From Bacillota bacterium (GTDB taxonomy: Bacteria > Bacillota > UBA4882 > JAAYXC01), in assembly GCA_012516115.1 (NCBI GenBank), contig JAAYXC010000190.1, positions 1-8,712 of the forward strand: 8,712 nt of DNA, in the 5' to 3' direction. The position numbers and the translations under genes were made by a program. The first letter of the stretch is position 1; the number at the start of each line of letters is the position of its first letter. This document shows positions 6,449 through 8,712 of this stretch, in pieces. Below the pieces are notes generated by a model. That model was not told the origin of the DNA and did no database searches. It saw only the letters and a program-made list of their open reading frames with translations.

Positions 6449-7602
6449 GTTCTTTGGCCCTCGTTATCTGGAGCGTAATTCTTCTCCTCTTCCCCGTCGC
6501 CATCCTGTCCCTTACCCGCCGTTTCCCCTTTTTGGAGAGCATCGGCCCGATCCTCCTCTGTTATGCCGCAGGACTGATCCTGGGTAACCTGGGAATTCTC
6601 CCGGCCGGTTTCGGAAAAGTCCAAACGGCGTTGGCCACCTATTCGGTTCCCATTGCCCTGCCCCTGCTTTTTTTCTCTTTCGATGCCCGCCAATGGAGCC
6701 GACTGGCCGGAAGCGCTCTTCTTTCCTTTTTCCTCGAGACCGTGGCCGTACTCGTGGCGGCCACGGTGGCCTTCCTTGCTTTCAGTCGCCTCATCGGACC
6801 CGAAGCCTGGAAGGCGGTGGGCATGCTTATCGGTTGTTATACCGGAGGCACGCTCAACCTGGCCGCCATCGGCACGGCCTTGAAGGTAAACCCCGATCTC
6901 TTCATGGCGGTAAACGTGGCGGACATGTTCGTCTGTCCGTTTTATCTCCTTTTGGCCGTCACCGTCCTCCGCCGCCTACTCCTCTTTGTCCTTCCACCCT
7001 TCCAGCACCATGGGCTGGCCGAGGCGGCGGTAAGCTGGGAATTACCCGATTACCGGGGGTTCTTCACCCGAAAAAGACTCCGCGCGGTGCTGACGGCCCT
7101 CGGCCTGGCCGTCCTCGTCCTGGCCATAGGTGGAGGGATCGCTTCCCTTACCCCCGGGGAATACGGGACGGTGGTGGCCATCCTGCTCATCACCACCCTC
7201 GGGATCGCCGGATCTTTTATCCCCTATGTCCATCGCCTGGAAGAAAGCTTTCCTTTAGGTAATTATTTCCTATTACTCTTCTCCCTCGCCATCAGCTCCA
7301 TGGCGAATCTGCGTCAGCTCCTCGTGGCCGCCCCGGCGGCCTTGGTCCTGGTGGGCTTTATGGTCTTCTTTTCCGCCTTCATCCACGTATTGTTGGCCGC
7401 CCTTTTTAAGATCGATGCGGAGACCATGATCATCACTTCCATCGCCGGGATCTTCTCCCCGCCTTTTGTGCCGATGGTGGCCGCGGCCCTCAAAAACCGC
7501 GCCCTCATCGCCACCGGAGTCCTCACCGGGATCCTCGGCTGGGTCATCGGCACTTACCTCGGGATCGGCTACGGCTATCTCTTGCACGCCCTTTTCGGGT
7601 AA
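6445..7602 (+). CDS. DUF819-family (YjcL-like) integral membrane protein
   Basis: A 385-residue, very hydrophobic protein with roughly 10-12 membrane segments, recognisable as DUF819 (B. subtilis YjcL type), a family related in architecture to ion/solute transporters and without an established substrate. The family's signature stretch is GCYTGGTLNLAAIGTAL (130-146), where Gly-rich residues break a helix. A second, related break is SSMANLR (284-290), suggesting two inverted halves as in many secondary transporters. Other landmarks are PIALPLLFFSFDARQW (69-84) and IAGIFSPPFVPMVAAALKNRALIATGVLTGILG (333-365). The ATG at 6445 lies inside the last codons of the MFS gene, with GAGAAAGG just upstream, so expression is coupled to it. 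This coupling suggests a shared physiological task, but neither substrate is known. A hairpin 20 nt after the stop probably ends the operon. Confidence 0.85.
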   Translation: MSSLALVIWSVILLLFPVAILSLTRRFPFLESIGPILLCYAAGLILGNLGILPAGFGKVQTALATYSVPIALPLLFFSFDARQWSRLAGSALLSFFLETVAVLVAATVAFLAFSRLIGPEAWKAVGMLIGCYTGGTLNLAAIGTALKVNPDLFMAVNVADMFVCPFYLLLAVTVLRRLLLFVLPPFQHHGLAEAAVSWELPDYRGFFTRKRLRAVLTALGLAVLVLAIGGGIASLTPGEYGTVVAILLITTLGIAGSFIPYVHRLEESFPLGNYFLLLFSLAISSMANLRQLLVAAPAALVLVGFMVFFSAFIHVLLAALFKIDAETMIITSIAGIFSPPFVPMVAAALKNRALIATGVLTGILGWVIGTYLGIGYGYLLHALFG

Positions 7603-7622
7603 TAACCCTGGCCAAAAGATAA

Positions 7623-7645
7623 AGGGCCAAGGAAACCTTGGCCCT
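7623..7645. terminator. Convergent (bidirectional) terminator hairpin
   Basis: AGGGCCAAGG (7623-7632) and CCTTGGCCCT (7636-7645) form a perfect 10-bp stem with an AAA loop between two converging genes. On the - strand it is followed by TTATCTTTT, a fair T tract, so it should terminate the acetyltransferase gene. On the + strand the following CTTATG is T-poor, so termination of the membrane-protein operon there may be weaker. Confidence 0.75.
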
Positions 7646-7699
7646 CTTATGCTCATGTGTTACTCTTCCTTTAAGCTCCGTCCTTGCCGCGCGACGCAT

Positions 7700-8712
7700 T
7701 CATCTCAGGGCGTGGACGTAAACCCGGTAGGTCTTATAATGCACCCCGCCGGCCCGCTCGACATCGCGACGCATGGGCAGGTTCTCCTCCCGGATGGTCG
7801 AACCTTCTCCCCAGCGCATCCCTTTCCGGCGGGCGGCCTCGAAGGTCTTGAGGTAAATGGCCGCCGAAACTCCTTTTTTTTGCCATTCAGGAACGACGAA
7901 AAGAACGAAAAAGCGGAGGCCATCGATCTTTCGCCGCCAATAAAGGTACTTCAGCCAGCCGAAGGGGAAAAGCCTTCCATTGAGATGGATCAAGACTTGG
8001 TTCAGGTCGGGCATGGAAAGTCCGAAACCGATGGGTTCATCGCCCGCCCGGGCGATATAGGCGAGATCCGGATCGGCATGGGCCTTGAGATCCCGGGCGA
8101 TGGCCCGAACCTGGGCAAGAGAGGGCGGTGTCTGGTCCGGCCACGCCGGCATGGCCCGACTGATGATCGTGTGGATATCCCGGATCTCACGATCGAGACG
8201 GGAAAAATCCACGGGATCGAGACGAAAACCGTAACGTTCCTGGGCATAGGCCACGGCCCGTGGATTTTTCGGTTCACGGGGAGAAAGGCGATAGGCCAGC
8301 CAGTCGATGAACTTCTCCAGACCGTAGCGGGCGAAGAAATCCTGATAGTAAGGGGGGTTATAGGAATCCATCAAGACCGGCGGCGAATCGAAACCCCAGA
8401 CGAGCAACCCCCGGTAATCATCCCCACCGCTCGGCGAAACGGGTCCCCGCATCCGGTCGCCCCCCAGACCCAGTAAATACTCTTCGCCCGCCCGCAAAAG
8501 CCCTTCGGCCACTTCGTACTCGGGAATAGACTCGAAAAGGGCAAACCAACCGTCCCGGAGACCCTTGGCCCGGTTGGTCTCCTCGTCGACCCCGACCATG
8601 ATCCGGCCGACCGGCTTCCCATCCCGATAGGCCAGGAACAGCCGGAAAGGACCGCGGCGGAGATACCCGTTATGCCGGGGGTCGAGGATTTTTTTCATCC
8701 GGGAAAGCAGAG
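7700..8712 (-). CDS. GNAT-fold acetyltransferase-like protein, 5' end outside the window
   Basis: The frame is open from the window edge to TGA at 7702-7700. A Met codon at 8698 would give 332 residues. The in-frame residues LLSR before it, and the way the family normally continues upstream of the LDPR element, indicate that the true start lies beyond the window and that about 30-50 residues are missing. In Met-8698 numbering, LAYRDGKPVGRI (22-33) is a GNAT-like core strand. GPVSPSGGDDYRGLLVWGFDSPP (85-107) and NPPYYQDFFARYGLEKFIDW (114-133) are typical of the two-domain YghO-like family. The C-terminal half carries the acetyl-CoA loop VVPEWQKKGVSAAIY (268-282), with QKKGVS in place of the Q/RxxGxG/A consensus. 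Substrate is unknown. It converges with the DUF819 gene and is probably transcribed separately from it. Confidence 0.8.
   Translation of the reverse strand, partial: LLSRMKKILDPRHNGYLRRGPFRLFLAYRDGKPVGRIMVGVDEETNRAKGLRDGWFALFESIPEYEVAEGLLRAGEEYLLGLGGDRMRGPVSPSGGDDYRGLLVWGFDSPPVLMDSYNPPYYQDFFARYGLEKFIDWLAYRLSPREPKNPRAVAYAQERYGFRLDPVDFSRLDREIRDIHTIISRAMPAWPDQTPPSLAQVRAIARDLKAHADPDLAYIARAGDEPIGFGLSMPDLNQVLIHLNGRLFPFGWLKYLYWRRKIDGLRFFVLFVVPEWQKKGVSAAIYLKTFEAARRKGMRWGEGSTIREENLPMRRDVERAGGVHYKTYRVYVHALR

Noticed and set aside
7466..8476. 336-codon + strand frame opposite the acetyltransferase gene
   Set aside because: It starts inside the DUF819 gene in another frame, crosses the terminator hairpin, and is antisense to a gene with recognisable GNAT motifs.

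Overview
This is a GC-rich bacterial chromosome segment. The coding is dense, G/C is strongly preferred at third codon positions, and GTG and TTG occur among the starts. Protein content does not fix a phylum. The style of the Trp enzymes and of the YghO-like acetyltransferase would fit a Thermodesulfobacteriota/deltaproteobacterial lineage, but that is only an impression. There is no phage gene, transposase, plasmid function or CRISPR array, and I found no convincing new defence or metabolic system.

Region 1 (1-2699, + strand) is the distal end of a tryptophan operon. It holds the 3' end of trpF, then trpB, then trpA. trpF and trpB are tightly packed, with the trpF stop running straight out of the trpB ribosome site. 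trpB and trpA are instead separated by about 360 nt containing a GC-rich hairpin, a terminator-like hairpin with a T6 tract, and a low-complexity inverted-repeat element. trpA starts at a TTG codon, a choice supported by residue numbering and a Shine-Dalgarno sequence. TrpF makes CdRP from phosphoribosylanthranilate. TrpA releases indole from indole-glycerol phosphate, and TrpB condenses the indole with serine to give tryptophan.

Region 2 (2700-3329) is RNA-rich and essentially free of protein genes. It carries a tRNA-Leu(CAA) with its own promoter, an H-type pseudoknot with a competing helix, a strong intrinsic terminator, and about 360 nt of GC-rich, hairpin-forming sequence of unknown function.

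Region 3 (3330-4890) is a convergent pair. A NagD-type HAD phosphatase lies on + and a SAM-dependent methyltransferase lies on -. Their stop codons overlap in one CTAG. The methyltransferase reading frame is broken in three places and looks like a pseudogene, or like sequence with indel errors.

Region 4 (5021-7602, + strand) is a two-gene, translationally coupled membrane operon: an MFS permease and a DUF819-family membrane protein joined by an ATGA overlap. A perfect hairpin follows. Beyond it, converging on the - strand, lies a GNAT-fold acetyltransferase-like gene whose 5' end runs off the window.
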